Assembly (NCBI GenBank): GCA_014382365.1
Contig: JACNJW010000039.1
Coordinates: 186,001-250,000 of the forward strand
Origin: SAR324 cluster bacterium
GTDB lineage: Bacteria > SAR324 > NAC60-12
Direction: 5' to 3'
DNA: 64,000 nucleotides
Positions 36,536 to 46,273 of the stretch are shown here, in pieces. The notes under the pieces are model-generated. The model searched no databases, had not been told where the DNA came from, and saw nothing but the letters and a program-made list of their open reading frames with translations. Position 1 is the first letter of the stretch. Every line of letters starts with the position of its first letter. The position numbers and the translations under genes are program-made.

Positions 36536-38908
36536 TCATTTCGCTTGCTGCATAGCAGCCCAAACACGTTGTGGTGAAAGCGGCATTTCCAAATCAGTTA
36601 CACCGAGTGGACGCAGTGCGTCTACAACTGCATTGACAACTGCCGGTGTTGAACCGATAGTTCCTGCTTCACCTGCTCCTTTGGCACCCAAAGGATTGTG
36701 AGGACATGGAGTTACTGTCCGATCCAGTTCAAAAGAAGGCAGATCATCAGCACGCGGCATAGCATAGTCCATGTATGAGGCATTTGCTAGTTGGCCACTT
36801 TCATCGTAAACAGCACCTTCCAGCAGGGCTTGTCCTATACCTTGTGCTACACCTCCGTGAATCTGACCGTCAACTATCATTGGATTGACTACATTTCCAA
36901 CGTCATCACAGCTTATGAAACGTTTTAAGTCTACTTTACCTGTATCCGGATCTACTTCAACAACTGCCATATGTGCTCCAAAAGGATAGGTGAAGTTGGC
37001 TGGATCATAAAAGCTTGTTTCATCCAACCCGGGTTCCAAACCTTCCGGATAATTATGTGGAACATATGCGGTCAAAGAGACATCTCCAAAAGCGACCGAT
37101 TTATCGGTTCCCCTGACAGTCCATTTACCCTCAGCAAAATCCAGATCTTCGGTAGATGCTTCCAGCAAATGAGCAGCAATTTTTGCTCCTTTTTCTTTGA
37201 TTTTATCCAAGCTTTTTACGATTGCACTACCACCGACAGCCAAACTTCTTGAGCCGTATGTACCCATTCCAAATGGCACTTTTGCAGTGTCGCCGTGCAC
37301 GATTTCCACATTTTCAATTGGTATTCCCAAATCATCGGCAATCAATTGTGCAAAAGTGGTTTCGTGACCCTGACCGTGTGAGTGACTTCCTGTGAAGAGA
37401 GTTACCGATCCAGTAGGTTCGACACGGATATTTGCCGCTTCAAAAAGTCCGGCACGTGCACCCAGTGAGCCAACCACAGCTGAGGGGGCAATTCCGCAGG
37501 CTTCTATGTAAGTTGAAAGGCCGATGCCCATCAGCTTTCCATTTGCCCGAGCTGCTTCGCGATCTTTTTTCAGATTTTCGTAATCAGACATTTCCAGGAG
37601 ACGCTTAAGCACCCCCTCATAGTTTCCACTGTCGTACTGCAGGGCAACCTGAGTCTGGTAACCTGGCTGATCTTCACTGCCGTCAAAAGGTGGAATAAAG
37701 TTTTTCAAACGCAACTCTGCAGGATCAACGCCCATTTCTGCAGCGGCTGTTTCGACCAGACGCTCAAGTACAAAAGTTGCTTCTGGACGACCTGCACCAC
37801 GGTAGGCGTCTACCGGAGCTGTGTTTGTCACTCCTGCGTTGACAGTGATATGTACAGCCGGTGTGGTGTAAAGTCCCTGCATCAAAGTGCCGTGCAGATA
37901 AGTCGGTACAGCAGTTGAAAAAGTTGAGAGATAAGCACCCAAATTGGCATCTGTTTCGACTTTCAAAGCCACCATTTTACCATTACTGTCAAAGCCCATT
38001 TGAGCTTTGGTTTTGTGATCACGTCCCTGTCCGTCAGTCAAAAAACTTTCAGTACGCTCTGCAGTCCATTTTACAGGACGTTTGATCTGTTTGGCCACCC
38101 AGACCATCAGTGCTTCCTCAATGTAATGGAAAATTTTACTACCGAAGCCTCCACCCACATCCGGAGCTACAACTCGTACTTTGTGTTCGGGTAAACCGAG
38201 TACAAAGGCACACATCAACAAACGAATTACATGCGGATTTTGTGAGGAAGTGTAAAGCGTGTGATAATCACGTGAATCATCGTAATCACCAATCGCACTA
38301 CGTGGTTCAATTGGATTTGGAACAAGGCGCTGGTTGACGATGTCAAGACTTGTAACATGCGCCGCACCCGCCAAGGCAGAATCAACTGCATCCAGTCCGG
38401 AACCAAGCTCCCAATCAAAAATTTTATTATTTGGTACTCCATCATGAAGTTGAGGTGCACCGTCTTTGAGTGCTGCTGAAATATCTGTAACAGCAGGCAG
38501 TTCCTCATATTCAACTTGCACCATTGCCGCTGCGTCTTTGGCTTGCGCCTGTGTTTCGGCAATTACAACTGCAACCGCATCTCCGACATGCAGAGCCTTA
38601 CCGCGTGCCAAAAGAGGATGAGGAGGCTCTTTCATAGTATCACCATTTTTGAAATCAACCTGCCAACCACACGGAACTCCTGCAATGGCTTCCGGAATAT
38701 CACTGCCGACAAAACTGGCCACGAAACCCGGAGCATTTTTTGCGGCACTTAAATCAATATTTGTAATATTTGCATGTGCCAGAGGGCTGCGGATAATAGT
38801 CGCAAAAGTCATTCCCGGTAACTGGATATCATCTGTGTATTGTCCCTTACCTGTGATGAACCGTTGATCTTCAACCCTTTTAACGGATTGTCCCATATAT
38901 TGTCCCAT
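36536..38908 (-). CDS. coxL: CoxL-like molybdenum hydroxylase large subunit, form II
   Basis: A 790-residue molybdopterin catalytic subunit. It has VGGGFGSKIF for cofactor binding, the active-site loop as AYRGAGR, and the catalytic Glu in GAKGAGEAGTIG. AYRGAGR marks form II rather than the CO-oxidising form I, which has AYRCSFR. Form II enzymes have uncertain substrates: slow CO oxidation in some reports, probably N-heterocycles or other aromatics in others. No coxD, E, F or G accessory gene is adjacent, which also argues against a dedicated CO dehydrogenase. Confidence 0.93.
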   Translation of the reverse strand: MGQYMGQSVKRVEDQRFITGKGQYTDDIQLPGMTFATIIRSPLAHANITNIDLSAAKNAPGFVASFVGSDIPEAIAGVPCGWQVDFKNGDTMKEPPHPLLARGKALHVGDAVAVVIAETQAQAKDAAAMVQVEYEELPAVTDISAALKDGAPQLHDGVPNNKIFDWELGSGLDAVDSALAGAAHVTSLDIVNQRLVPNPIEPRSAIGDYDDSRDYHTLYTSSQNPHVIRLLMCAFVLGLPEHKVRVVAPDVGGGFGSKIFHYIEEALMVWVAKQIKRPVKWTAERTESFLTDGQGRDHKTKAQMGFDSNGKMVALKVETDANLGAYLSTFSTAVPTYLHGTLMQGLYTTPAVHITVNAGVTNTAPVDAYRGAGRPEATFVLERLVETAAAEMGVDPAELRLKNFIPPFDGSEDQPGYQTQVALQYDSGNYEGVLKRLLEMSDYENLKKDREAARANGKLMGIGLSTYIEACGIAPSAVVGSLGARAGLFEAANIRVEPTGSVTLFTGSHSHGQGHETTFAQLIADDLGIPIENVEIVHGDTAKVPFGMGTYGSRSLAVGGSAIVKSLDKIKEKGAKIAAHLLEASTEDLDFAEGKWTVRGTDKSVAFGDVSLTAYVPHNYPEGLEPGLDETSFYDPANFTYPFGAHMAVVEVDPDTGKVDLKRFISCDDVGNVVNPMIVDGQIHGGVAQGIGQALLEGAVYDESGQLANASYMDYAMPRADDLPSFELDRTVTPCPHNPLGAKGAGEAGTIGSTPAVVNAVVDALRPLGVTDLEMPLSPQRVWAAMQQAK

Positions 38909-38916
38909 TTTTCCTC

Positions 38917-39378
38917 CTAAGCCGATTGCTGTGAGGCATGCTGAACTGCCTTCACAATGTTATCGTAACCCGTACAGCGGCAGAAATTTCCTTCTAATGC
39001 ATGTCGAATTTCGCCTTCAGACGGTTTGGGGTTGCGTTCCAGCAGCTGCCATGAAGACAGGATCATACCCGGAGTACAAAATCCACATTGTAAACCATGT
39101 TTCTCTCGGAAACTCTCCTGTATTGGATGGAGATCTCCGTTTGTTGCCATTCCTTCAATGGTCTTGATATCTGCACCGTCACACTGTACGGCGAGCAAAG
39201 TGCAGGATTTAACTGTCTCCCCATTTACCAGGATAGTACAGGCTCCGCAACTGCTGGTGTCACATCCAACATGTGTACCGGTCAATCCCATATTCTCACG
39301 CAGATGCTGCACGAGAAGTGTTCGTGGTTCTACATCATGCTCAAATGCAGTACCGTTTACTGTCATTGAAACTTTCAT
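38917..39378 (-). CDS. coxS: CoxS-like 2Fe-2S small subunit
   Basis: 153 residues with a plant-type 2Fe-2S domain ([12 protein letters not shown]...C) and an alpha-helical second 2Fe-2S domain ([18 protein letters not shown]). Normal length for the family. It shuttles electrons from the molybdenum site to the FAD subunit. First gene of the unit, ending nine bases before the large-subunit start. Confidence 0.95.
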   Translation of the reverse strand: MKVSMTVNGTAFEHDVEPRTLLVQHLRENMGLTGTHVGCDTSSCGACTILVNGETVKSCTLLAVQCDGADIKTIEGMATNGDLHPIQESFREKHGLQCGFCTPGMILSSWQLLERNPKPSEGEIRHALEGNFCRCTGYDNIVKAVQHASQQSA

Positions 39379-39550
39379 CTGTTTATTCCTCCAAAGAAAG
39401 TTAATTAATTAGCCAAAATGGCGGGTTAAACTTTGTATTCTGTTTTCTAAAAACTATAACTAACAGTTGTAAAATTGTTTGTCAAATTATTTTCACAAAT
39501 TTGGCTTTAATTTTCTTCGGCTCTTGAAAGAGTTAATCAGATTAAAGTGC

Positions 39551-40684
39551 TTAAAGACCAGGACGGTTTTTAAGGCCACGCAAGCCAAGTAAGTTAAAAT
39601 CAAAAGGCAATTCGGTAATTACTGCTGATATTTCGCCTGTACTGGTAATCAGTTCAACGTGCTCTCTACCGGCAATCAGACTGAGTTCACATTTTGCAAA
39701 AACCAAATGTACTGAGTAACGGGGGGACCAGCTGTCTGAAGTAATTTCTCCAAGTATTTCACCTTTGCTGAAGACTCGTCTGTCAATCAGCTTAACCTGC
39801 TGATCAATCACTAAGCCAATAAGTTTGGTTTTTGGTTTTCGAGTTTTGAGTGCTTTGAGACTCAAGCTCTTGATGTCTGCGTCTAAACTAACATACCTAT
39901 CAAGTCCGCATTCGAAGGGTGTGGTATCGTAACCCATATCTCCACCAAATGACAACAATCCGCTTTCTATACGTTCAATCAAGTTTGGACTGCCGGGGCC
40001 GACATTAAGGTCTTCTCCTTTGGCAAATAGTTCGTCCCAGAGTTGTCCACCAAGTTCCATATCATTAACATAAATTTCAAAACCACCCTGTTTACTCCAA
40101 CCGGATCTTGCGACCAGCATTTTTGTTCCCTGATAGTTTAACATTCTGCTGCGGAAGAAACCGATTTTGCGGATTTCTTCTCCAAAAACCCGTGAAATCA
40201 ACTCCTCGGCTTTGGGACCCTGAACTGCCAAAGGCCAAATGTCAGGTTCTGATACTTGTGCATCCAATCCAAAACCGGTAGCCAACCCCTTGGCCCAGAG
40301 TTTTACATCTGAATCTGCAATTGAGAGCCACCAGTGGTTGTCGCTGTGTTTGATGAGTATTGGATCATTGATCATGCCTCCGCTTTCGTCACAGAGTGGT
40401 GCATAAAAACACTGTCCGACCTGGGCATTGGATAAGTCCCGTGGAGTCATCAACTGGACCAGTTGTTGTGCCTCAGTACCCCTGATTTCAACTTGACGTT
40501 GACAAGATACATCCCAGACCTGTACTGCTTCACACAAATGCCAGTAATCCTCTTCCAGACTTCGGTAGATCACAGGCAAGAGCATGTGATTGTAAACCAT
40601 ATATGCTTTTACACCACAAGCCTCTACCCGACTGTTGAAAGGAGTTGTACGGGTTCTGGTAGATATAGACAGTTCAGGACACAT
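39551..40684 (-). CDS. dmdA: Dimethylsulfoniopropionate demethylase (GcvT-like)
   Basis: Moves a methyl group from DMSP to tetrahydrofolate, giving methylmercaptopropionate. The 377 residues follow DmdA closely: RTRTTPFNSRVEACGVKAY, VYNHMLLPV, RSLEEDYWHLCEAVQVWDV, VQLMTPRDLSNAQVGQC, LSIADSDVKLWAKGL, ARSGWSKQGGFEIYV and NLIERIESGLLSFGGDM. These distinguish DmdA from glycine-cleavage T protein and from sarcosine or dimethylglycine dehydrogenases. It lies 43 bases behind proV, so it is probably transcribed with the betaine/DMSP transporter. The dmdBCD genes for further breakdown are not adjacent. Confidence 0.9.
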   Translation of the reverse strand: MCPELSISTRTRTTPFNSRVEACGVKAYMVYNHMLLPVIYRSLEEDYWHLCEAVQVWDVSCQRQVEIRGTEAQQLVQLMTPRDLSNAQVGQCFYAPLCDESGGMINDPILIKHSDNHWWLSIADSDVKLWAKGLATGFGLDAQVSEPDIWPLAVQGPKAEELISRVFGEEIRKIGFFRSRMLNYQGTKMLVARSGWSKQGGFEIYVNDMELGGQLWDELFAKGEDLNVGPGSPNLIERIESGLLSFGGDMGYDTTPFECGLDRYVSLDADIKSLSLKALKTRKPKTKLIGLVIDQQVKLIDRRVFSKGEILGEITSDSWSPRYSVHLVFAKCELSLIAGREHVELITSTGEISAVITELPFDFNLLGLRGLKNRPGL

Positions 40685-40727
40685 AGCTTAATTTTTTTGA
40701 GTAAAGAAAAAAGGTATCTGGGCCGGC

Positions 40728-41759
40728 TTAATTTTTGGAGAGTGACTGTGCCAGTTCTTTTTCAGTGATGAATCCCATAGTATTTCCATCCTCGTCAACG
40801 ACTTCAACTACTGAACGAGTTTCTAGTACAATTGGCAGGAACTCCTCAATGAAAGTATTTTCTTTCACCTTGTGAGTATCAGCAGAACTGTTAGCTATTT
40901 TAGCATAACTCTCGGGGGACAACATGATGGTTTTTGCACGCAGTACCTTGGCCCGGTTAACGTCCTTAACAAAGGCCGCAACGTAATCATCAGCCGGATT
41001 CATGATAATTTCTTCCGGCTTACCAACCTGAACTAATTTACCTCCATTGAGAATGCAGATGTGATCACCAAGTTTAAGTGACTCATCGAGATCGTGAGTG
41101 ATGAAGACAATGGTCTTGTGCAGTTTTGATTGCAGTTCTACCAACTGATCCTGCATGTCAGTACGGATGAGTGGATCAAGTGCGCTGAAAGCTTCGTCCA
41201 TCAGCAATATTCCTGGATTGGTTGCCAGGGCCCTTGCCAGTCCTACACGCTGCTGCATGCCGCCGGACAACTGACTTGGATATTGGTGTTCAAAACCATT
41301 TAAACCAACCGCCTTGATCTGTACTTCGGCAATCTGGTTTCTATCCTCCAGAGGTTTACCCTGAACTTCTAGACCGTAAGCAACATTTTCCAGCACAGTC
41401 TTGTGCGGAAAAAGCCCAAAACGCTGGAAGACCATACTCATCTCGTGGCGCCTTAATTCAAGCAGTTCGTTTTCGTTGAATTTGAGTACATTAACTCCGT
41501 CAACCAGTACCTCACCTTCAGTGGGATCAATCAAGCGGTTGATGTGTCGGATGAGTGTGGATTTTCCTGATCCGGACAATCCCATGCAGACAAAGGTTTC
41601 TCCTTCTTCGATGCTGATAGAAACATTATCCAGTCCAACCGTATGGTTGGTATCTTCCATAATCCCTTCTTTTGTAGCTCCCTTCTGCAGCAACGGAATT
41701 ATACTATGCGGATCATCACCAAATATTTTATAGACGTTCTTGAGTTCAATTTTGGGCAT
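40728..41759 (-). CDS. proV: Glycine betaine/proline-type ABC transporter ATPase
   Basis: 343-residue ATPase of the ProV/OpuA class: Walker A GLSGSGKST, signature LSGGMQQRVGLARA, Walker B ILLMDEAFSALDP, H-loop VFITHDLDE, and a C-terminal CBS-like segment (ITEKELAQSLSK). The long insert and the CBS region are typical of osmolyte importers. The start overlaps the proW stop (TAATG). With ProW and ProX it would import glycine betaine, or DMSP given dmdA next door. Confidence 0.95.
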   Translation of the reverse strand: MPKIELKNVYKIFGDDPHSIIPLLQKGATKEGIMEDTNHTVGLDNVSISIEEGETFVCMGLSGSGKSTLIRHINRLIDPTEGEVLVDGVNVLKFNENELLELRRHEMSMVFQRFGLFPHKTVLENVAYGLEVQGKPLEDRNQIAEVQIKAVGLNGFEHQYPSQLSGGMQQRVGLARALATNPGILLMDEAFSALDPLIRTDMQDQLVELQSKLHKTIVFITHDLDESLKLGDHICILNGGKLVQVGKPEEIIMNPADDYVAAFVKDVNRAKVLRAKTIMLSPESYAKIANSSADTHKVKENTFIEEFLPIVLETRSVVEVVDEDGNTMGFITEKELAQSLSKN

Positions 41760-42781
41760 TATACCTTCTTAATATTTTTAGGCCTGGTTTTATCCTGAAT
41801 TTTATCGCCATAGGCTTGAGTCACACGGTCAAATATTATAGCCAGCAGGACAATTGCGATTCCTGCTTCTGTTGCCATTCCTACGTTGAGTTGTTGTAAT
41901 CCAAGCAGGACTTCGTCTCCAATGCCCCGGGTTCCAATCATTGAGGCAATCACGACCATTGCCAGAGCCATCATTACAGACTGGTTGACACCCTGCATGA
42001 TATTTGGCATGGCAAGTGGTATTTGCACTCCCCAAAGTTTCTGTTTTGTACTGGCCCCAAAAGCATCTGCCGCCTCAACAACTTCTTCGTCCACCAGTCT
42101 GATACCGAGATCTGTTAATCTTATCAACGGCGGTGCAGCGTAAACAAAAATTGCGATAATGGCAGGTACTGCTCCCAGACCAAATAACAAAATCCCTGGT
42201 ATTAAATAACAGAAACTCGGAATGGTCTGCATCAGGTCCAAAACAGGCAGGATAGTGTTTCTCAATTTAGGTTTTCTTGCCATCGCGATTCCAATTGGAA
42301 TTCCTATTACTAAACAGAGAAAGATTCCGATGATTACAATGCAGGTGGTCATAATCGCCTTGTCCCAGTATCTGGGACTGAGGAAACCAATGAAAAATGT
42401 ACAAAATCCTATCAGGATAGTTGTACTCATTTTTTTACCGCTGACAAAATACGTCATTACAATGACAAGTATCACAACAAGCGGCCATGGTAGTGCTACC
42501 ACAGAATCCTTCATGGTGGTATAGAGACCAAGTAGGAAGTTGTTAATACCCTCAAAAATAAGTCCATACTCCACTATCAGCCAGTCGAATCCGCTGTTGA
42601 TCGGCTGCATCAAAGGGAAATCCAGCCATTTGGGCCAGTTTATCAACCAGGAAAAATCGTTTAGAAGATCCGAAATATTTTCCGGCTTATAGCGGGGTTT
42701 TGCATAACGATAGCTGATTACTATCAGTCCCCAAAAAGCTACAAAACAAACAGGTATCCAGTATTTCCAGTTAGTTTTCAT
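41759..42781 (-). CDS. proW: Glycine betaine/proline-type ABC transporter permease
   Basis: 340-residue inner-membrane permease with an extra N-terminal region, as in ProW, then the transport helices and the EAA loop (EAADAFGASTKQKLWGVQIP). It overlaps proV by one base. A hairpin separates it from proX, which may set different expression levels for binding protein and membrane parts. Confidence 0.95.
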   Translation of the reverse strand: MKTNWKYWIPVCFVAFWGLIVISYRYAKPRYKPENISDLLNDFSWLINWPKWLDFPLMQPINSGFDWLIVEYGLIFEGINNFLLGLYTTMKDSVVALPWPLVVILVIVMTYFVSGKKMSTTILIGFCTFFIGFLSPRYWDKAIMTTCIVIIGIFLCLVIGIPIGIAMARKPKLRNTILPVLDLMQTIPSFCYLIPGILLFGLGAVPAIIAIFVYAAPPLIRLTDLGIRLVDEEVVEAADAFGASTKQKLWGVQIPLAMPNIMQGVNQSVMMALAMVVIASMIGTRGIGDEVLLGLQQLNVGMATEAGIAIVLLAIIFDRVTQAYGDKIQDKTRPKNIKKV

Positions 42782-42803
42782 TGTTTCTGTATGCGAAATA
42801 CTA

Positions 42804-42821
42804 AGAGCCCGAACGGGCTCT
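42804..42821 (-). terminator. Attenuating hairpin between proX and proW
   Basis: AGAGCCC and GGGCTCT form a 7-bp GC-rich stem with a GAAC loop in the 75-base gap behind proX. No T-run follows. Such structures after a binding-protein gene often lower readthrough into the permease genes. Confidence 0.6.
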
Positions 42822-42856
42822 CAGATGATAAGGCAGATTAAGTAATTTCAAAAAGA

Positions 42857-43885
42857 TTAAAGTGCAGCTTTGACTTTATTGGCCACGTCTGCAGGTACCC
42901 AGCTTTTCCAGATGTTGGAATTGGAGAGGAAATTTACTGCAGTCTCTTCCATATCTCCACCGGATTCGTCCATGTAGAAAGCAAGTGAACTGTTCACCAG
43001 CGCAGTTGGGATAGTATATTTTCTGATGAAATCAAGTACCGGCTTATTGGCGGGGTTATTGGCAAAACGTGTTGATGCGGCTTTTGTCAGCGCCATATCT
43101 ACATAAGCAGCGGCACAAGTTGGTTTATAAACTTCAGGTCCATTAGCCTTAATGTCTTCAACAACTGCCATCATTTCTGACCAGCACTTTGCCTCATAAG
43201 CAGGTTCATTGAGCTTTACCAAGTCAACTTTACCCATGAGTCCGGTAGGTTCCCAATAATATGTGAAGACAGGTTTGCCTTTCTTGAATCCACCTGCAAT
43301 TGCTGCGTCAAGTGCTCCACCTGAACCAGGATCAAAGTTGGTATATAATTTGTCCAGGCCATAAACCTTGTGCTTCACTAAGTTGATTGTGTAGCATGTC
43401 CAGCCTGAAATACAACTTGTCATCCTGCCTTTCCCAGGTGCTTCCGGATCAGCAAAAAGGGCGGCGATCTTTGCACTCTTCATGTCATTTACATGCTTCA
43501 GACCATACTTGTCAGAAGTAGCTTTGTCTACATAAAAACCCTGTCCTGATTCAGGAGTATTTATACCAAGTTCAATAATGTTGCCCTTGGCAATATTGTC
43601 CTCAATTTGTTGAACGATATTATCACGCCAGACTTCGGTAACGATATCCAACTGCTGATCATACAACGCAGCCATTATTGGTGAAGTACTGCCCTTAGTT
43701 ACTTCAACTTCACAGCCGTAACCTTTTTCAAGAATAAATTGAGTTATTGCAGTATGAACGTTGGCACTGTCCCAATCGAAATCACCCAGTTTCACCTTTC
43801 CACAGGCAGAGTAGGCTGAAGTACTGAAAACCAGTATGGTTCCCAGGAGGCTCAATGACATGAGCACTTTTTTTATATTATTCAT
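42857..43885 (-). CDS. proX: Glycine betaine/DMSP-type substrate-binding protein
   Basis: A periplasmic binding protein of the ProX/OpuAC type. I place the start at 43885, where AAAGGGA lies six bases upstream and the signal peptide begins (MNNIKKVLM...TSAYSA). A Met 12 codons earlier has no such support. The mature part has FDWDSANVHTAI and the WEPTGLMGKV segment, with aromatic residues expected to cage a quaternary ammonium or sulfonium group. First gene of the proXWV-dmdA unit. Confidence 0.93.
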   Translation of the reverse strand: MNNIKKVLMSLSLLGTILVFSTSAYSACGKVKLGDFDWDSANVHTAITQFILEKGYGCEVEVTKGSTSPIMAALYDQQLDIVTEVWRDNIVQQIEDNIAKGNIIELGINTPESGQGFYVDKATSDKYGLKHVNDMKSAKIAALFADPEAPGKGRMTSCISGWTCYTINLVKHKVYGLDKLYTNFDPGSGGALDAAIAGGFKKGKPVFTYYWEPTGLMGKVDLVKLNEPAYEAKCWSEMMAVVEDIKANGPEVYKPTCAAAYVDMALTKAASTRFANNPANKPVLDFIRKYTIPTALVNSSLAFYMDESGGDMEETAVNFLSNSNIWKSWVPADVANKVKAAL

Positions 43886-44129
43886 GTTGTCCCTTTCACT
43901 AGAACAATGTGATTTACTCATAATTTCGGCTGGTTAGTTTTTAAATCAAATTAACCTGGCTGAAAATTGTAACAAAGGGCAGATATCTTTATTGACACTA
44001 CTCCTCATATCATTGCCAATGAGACAATGAACCTTAAACGGTGGCTAAAAATAACATAAAACACAAATGAAGCAAGTTTTTATTAAGAGTGAATTCATTT
44101 TCACATTATTCGGATACTAATAATTAAAT

Positions 44130-45077
44130 TTATTTTTGTCTTGTATGAGAATGAGAGGTTTCGATAGCAAGCCGGATACAATCCCAGTCAATATCATTGG
44201 GCAGCGTACAATCAGCACCAAGTATAAATTGCTTCGGAGCATCTTTAATTGTGTTTTTCACGTCTTCAACAATTGCAGTTTTTCTACCGGTGCTGATGAC
44301 ACCGTGACGGTCCATGCCGACCATGAAGGGACGGGAAAACAATTGTGACAGTTCTTTTTTTCCAATCTTCTTTGCGCCTACCTGCTGGCTGCAGTTGACC
44401 ACATGTCCCGGGTAATCAATGAATGGTTGAAGATCGTCATAACCTCCCCGGTAATCACAAATGTGCAATATATTGAATATGCATGCTTGTTCGATTTCTT
44501 TCATCACAACCAGATCACTCGGCTTTATATACTGTTTGAAAATAGATTTGTCATCAAACCTGTTTGCTTCAGCACCTTGTGTTGAGGTATAAAATCCATC
44601 AACTCCCAATTTGATACAGGCTCTTACAAACTGCAACAAACTTTCTGTCATCACCTCCAGAGCTTTTTTCATTGTCTCAGGATCAAGCGTAAAATGCTCT
44701 GTTACTAATTCATTGCTGGTTGCGACTCTCATACACATGAATGGAGAATAGAGTGTAACCACAATCAGGGCCTCAGATCGTACTTCCTTGATCAAGCCCT
44801 CAATCACCTGAAGTTGTCCAGCATAGGTATCTACGCTAAAAGTTGGAATTTTTTCCCAATCATCCGGAGTTGTGATTTTCGGCATTTGCGGAAACGTTTG
44901 CTCAAACTGGACTTTGATGAAGTCCATGTTTGTGTAGTTAAAGTACTCAAGATGTCTAGCGACAGCAGCTTTTCCGCTATGAAAATGGTCATCAAAATGA
45001 ATGAAAAAGCCGGCAGGGATGTAATCCTGGTATCCTGTGCTTTCCATGTAATTCAGTAATAGGTTTCGTTTGTTCAT
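44130..45077 (-). CDS. Uroporphyrinogen-decarboxylase-like methyltransferase
   Basis: 315 residues of the UroD/MtaA superfamily. The motif HIC in ILHICDYRG and a later Cys in GADCTLP match the His-x-Cys...Cys zinc site of the cobamide-dependent methyltransferases (MtaA, CmuA type) rather than true UroD, which lacks it. These transfer methyl groups from a corrinoid protein to a thiol or folate. It lies upstream of the proXWV-dmdA unit on the same strand, about 200 bases away, so a role in methylated-osmolyte use is plausible. No corrinoid protein gene is in the window. Confidence 0.82.
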   Translation of the reverse strand: MNKRNLLLNYMESTGYQDYIPAGFFIHFDDHFHSGKAAVARHLEYFNYTNMDFIKVQFEQTFPQMPKITTPDDWEKIPTFSVDTYAGQLQVIEGLIKEVRSEALIVVTLYSPFMCMRVATSNELVTEHFTLDPETMKKALEVMTESLLQFVRACIKLGVDGFYTSTQGAEANRFDDKSIFKQYIKPSDLVVMKEIEQACIFNILHICDYRGGYDDLQPFIDYPGHVVNCSQQVGAKKIGKKELSQLFSRPFMVGMDRHGVISTGRKTAIVEDVKNTIKDAPKQFILGADCTLPNDIDWDCIRLAIETSHSHTRQK

Positions 45078-45325
45078 AATTTTATTCAGTAACAGTCTGG
45101 GTTAGTTTTGAAGTGATTGAATATCTGAGTCACATTATTCAGAGCACATCAATTACAATACAACTAATTATTGACAGACAAACCCTAAAACACAAATAAA
45201 TCTTTGATCTTCAGTTAAAAACTATAAATTAGTACAAAATGTTGGAGAATATTGGTTACTCATTTAATATTTTGTTGATGAGTAAAATAAGCAATAATAC
45301 AAATCAATATTTCAAGAAAAAGGAT

Positions 45326-46273
45326 ATGTCCAGGATTAGTTCTCAAATGAAGTTAGTGTTGGAGCAAAGTGTTGCACTTATGCCGACTTATTCAATCACA
45401 GAAACCCAGCTGGCGGAGGTTCGAAAAAAATATGCACAGGAACGTTTGTTCTGGAATTCCGGCGGCCCTGAAATTTACAGCACTGTCGAAACAAAAGTTA
45501 AAGGACCAGTTGGCCCCATTCCAGTCCGGATGTATAATCCAGATCCTATACAATGTTTGCCGGTGCTGGTGTATTTGCATGGTGGTGGTTTTGTAGTCGG
45601 CAACAATGATTCTCATGATCGCATGATGCGTGAATTGGCCGAACGTGCAGGATGTGCTGTACTTGGTGTTGAATACTCTCTATCTCCAGAACAAAAATTT
45701 CCGGTGGCACTGGAGGAGACTTTGTCTGTCTTGGAATGGTTAAAAAATGGTGAGTACGATAAAAAATCTCCTGCTTTCAATATTGATCGGGAAAGGATTA
45801 TATTAGGAGGGGATTCAGCGGGAGCGAGTCTGAGCATGGGGGCGGCTTTGAGTTACAAGGAGAATTTGTCCGGATTACTATTGATTTACGGTTGGTATGG
45901 ATTAAAAATTTCCTCTTCATCTAGCTTACCTGGAGGAGCAGAAGATGGGCTGAGTGAAGAAGATATGACTTTTTATATGAATTCGTACTTACACTCAGAA
46001 GATGATTTGAATGATGTGCGTCTGAATGTTCTGAGTGCCGATTTACAGGGGTTTCCGCCGTGTTGTTTGATCGCAGCAGAATTGGATCCGTTACTGGATG
46101 ACAGCACCACCCTTGCGACACTGTTGGAGAAAGCTGATGTTTCCTGTGAATTGCATTTGTATGAGTCTGTTATTCATGGGTTTTTACACTACAGCCGCAT
46201 GCTCGATGCTGCCGTTTCCGCACTTGATCAAGCTGCGATATTCCTAAGGAAAATTTTTAAAACGGATGCTTGA
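45326..46273 (+). CDS. Alpha/beta hydrolase, hormone-sensitive-lipase-like (fold 3)
   Basis: Carboxylesterase-type enzyme of 315 residues as called. It has the oxyanion HGGGFVVG motif, the nucleophile in GGDSAGAS, the Asp in AAELDPLLDD and the His in IHGFLHYS, all expected in the HSL family. The start is uncertain: the Met at 45326 follows AAAAAGGA, though very closely, and ATGs at 45239 and 45278 lack ribosome binding sites. Divergent from the UroD-like gene. Confidence 0.88.
   Translation: MSRISSQMKLVLEQSVALMPTYSITETQLAEVRKKYAQERLFWNSGGPEIYSTVETKVKGPVGPIPVRMYNPDPIQCLPVLVYLHGGGFVVGNNDSHDRMMRELAERAGCAVLGVEYSLSPEQKFPVALEETLSVLEWLKNGEYDKKSPAFNIDRERIILGGDSAGASLSMGAALSYKENLSGLLLIYGWYGLKISSSSSLPGGAEDGLSEEDMTFYMNSYLHSEDDLNDVRLNVLSADLQGFPPCCLIAAELDPLLDDSTTLATLLEKADVSCELHLYESVIHGFLHYSRMLDAAVSALDQAAIFLRKIFKTDA

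Noticed and set aside
36536-38908. Aerobic CO dehydrogenase of form I
   Set aside because: The active-site loop is AYRGAGR, not AYRCSFR.
39551-40684. Glycine-cleavage T protein (gcvT)
   Set aside because: Motifs follow DMSP demethylase over the full length, and no gcvH or gcvP is adjacent.
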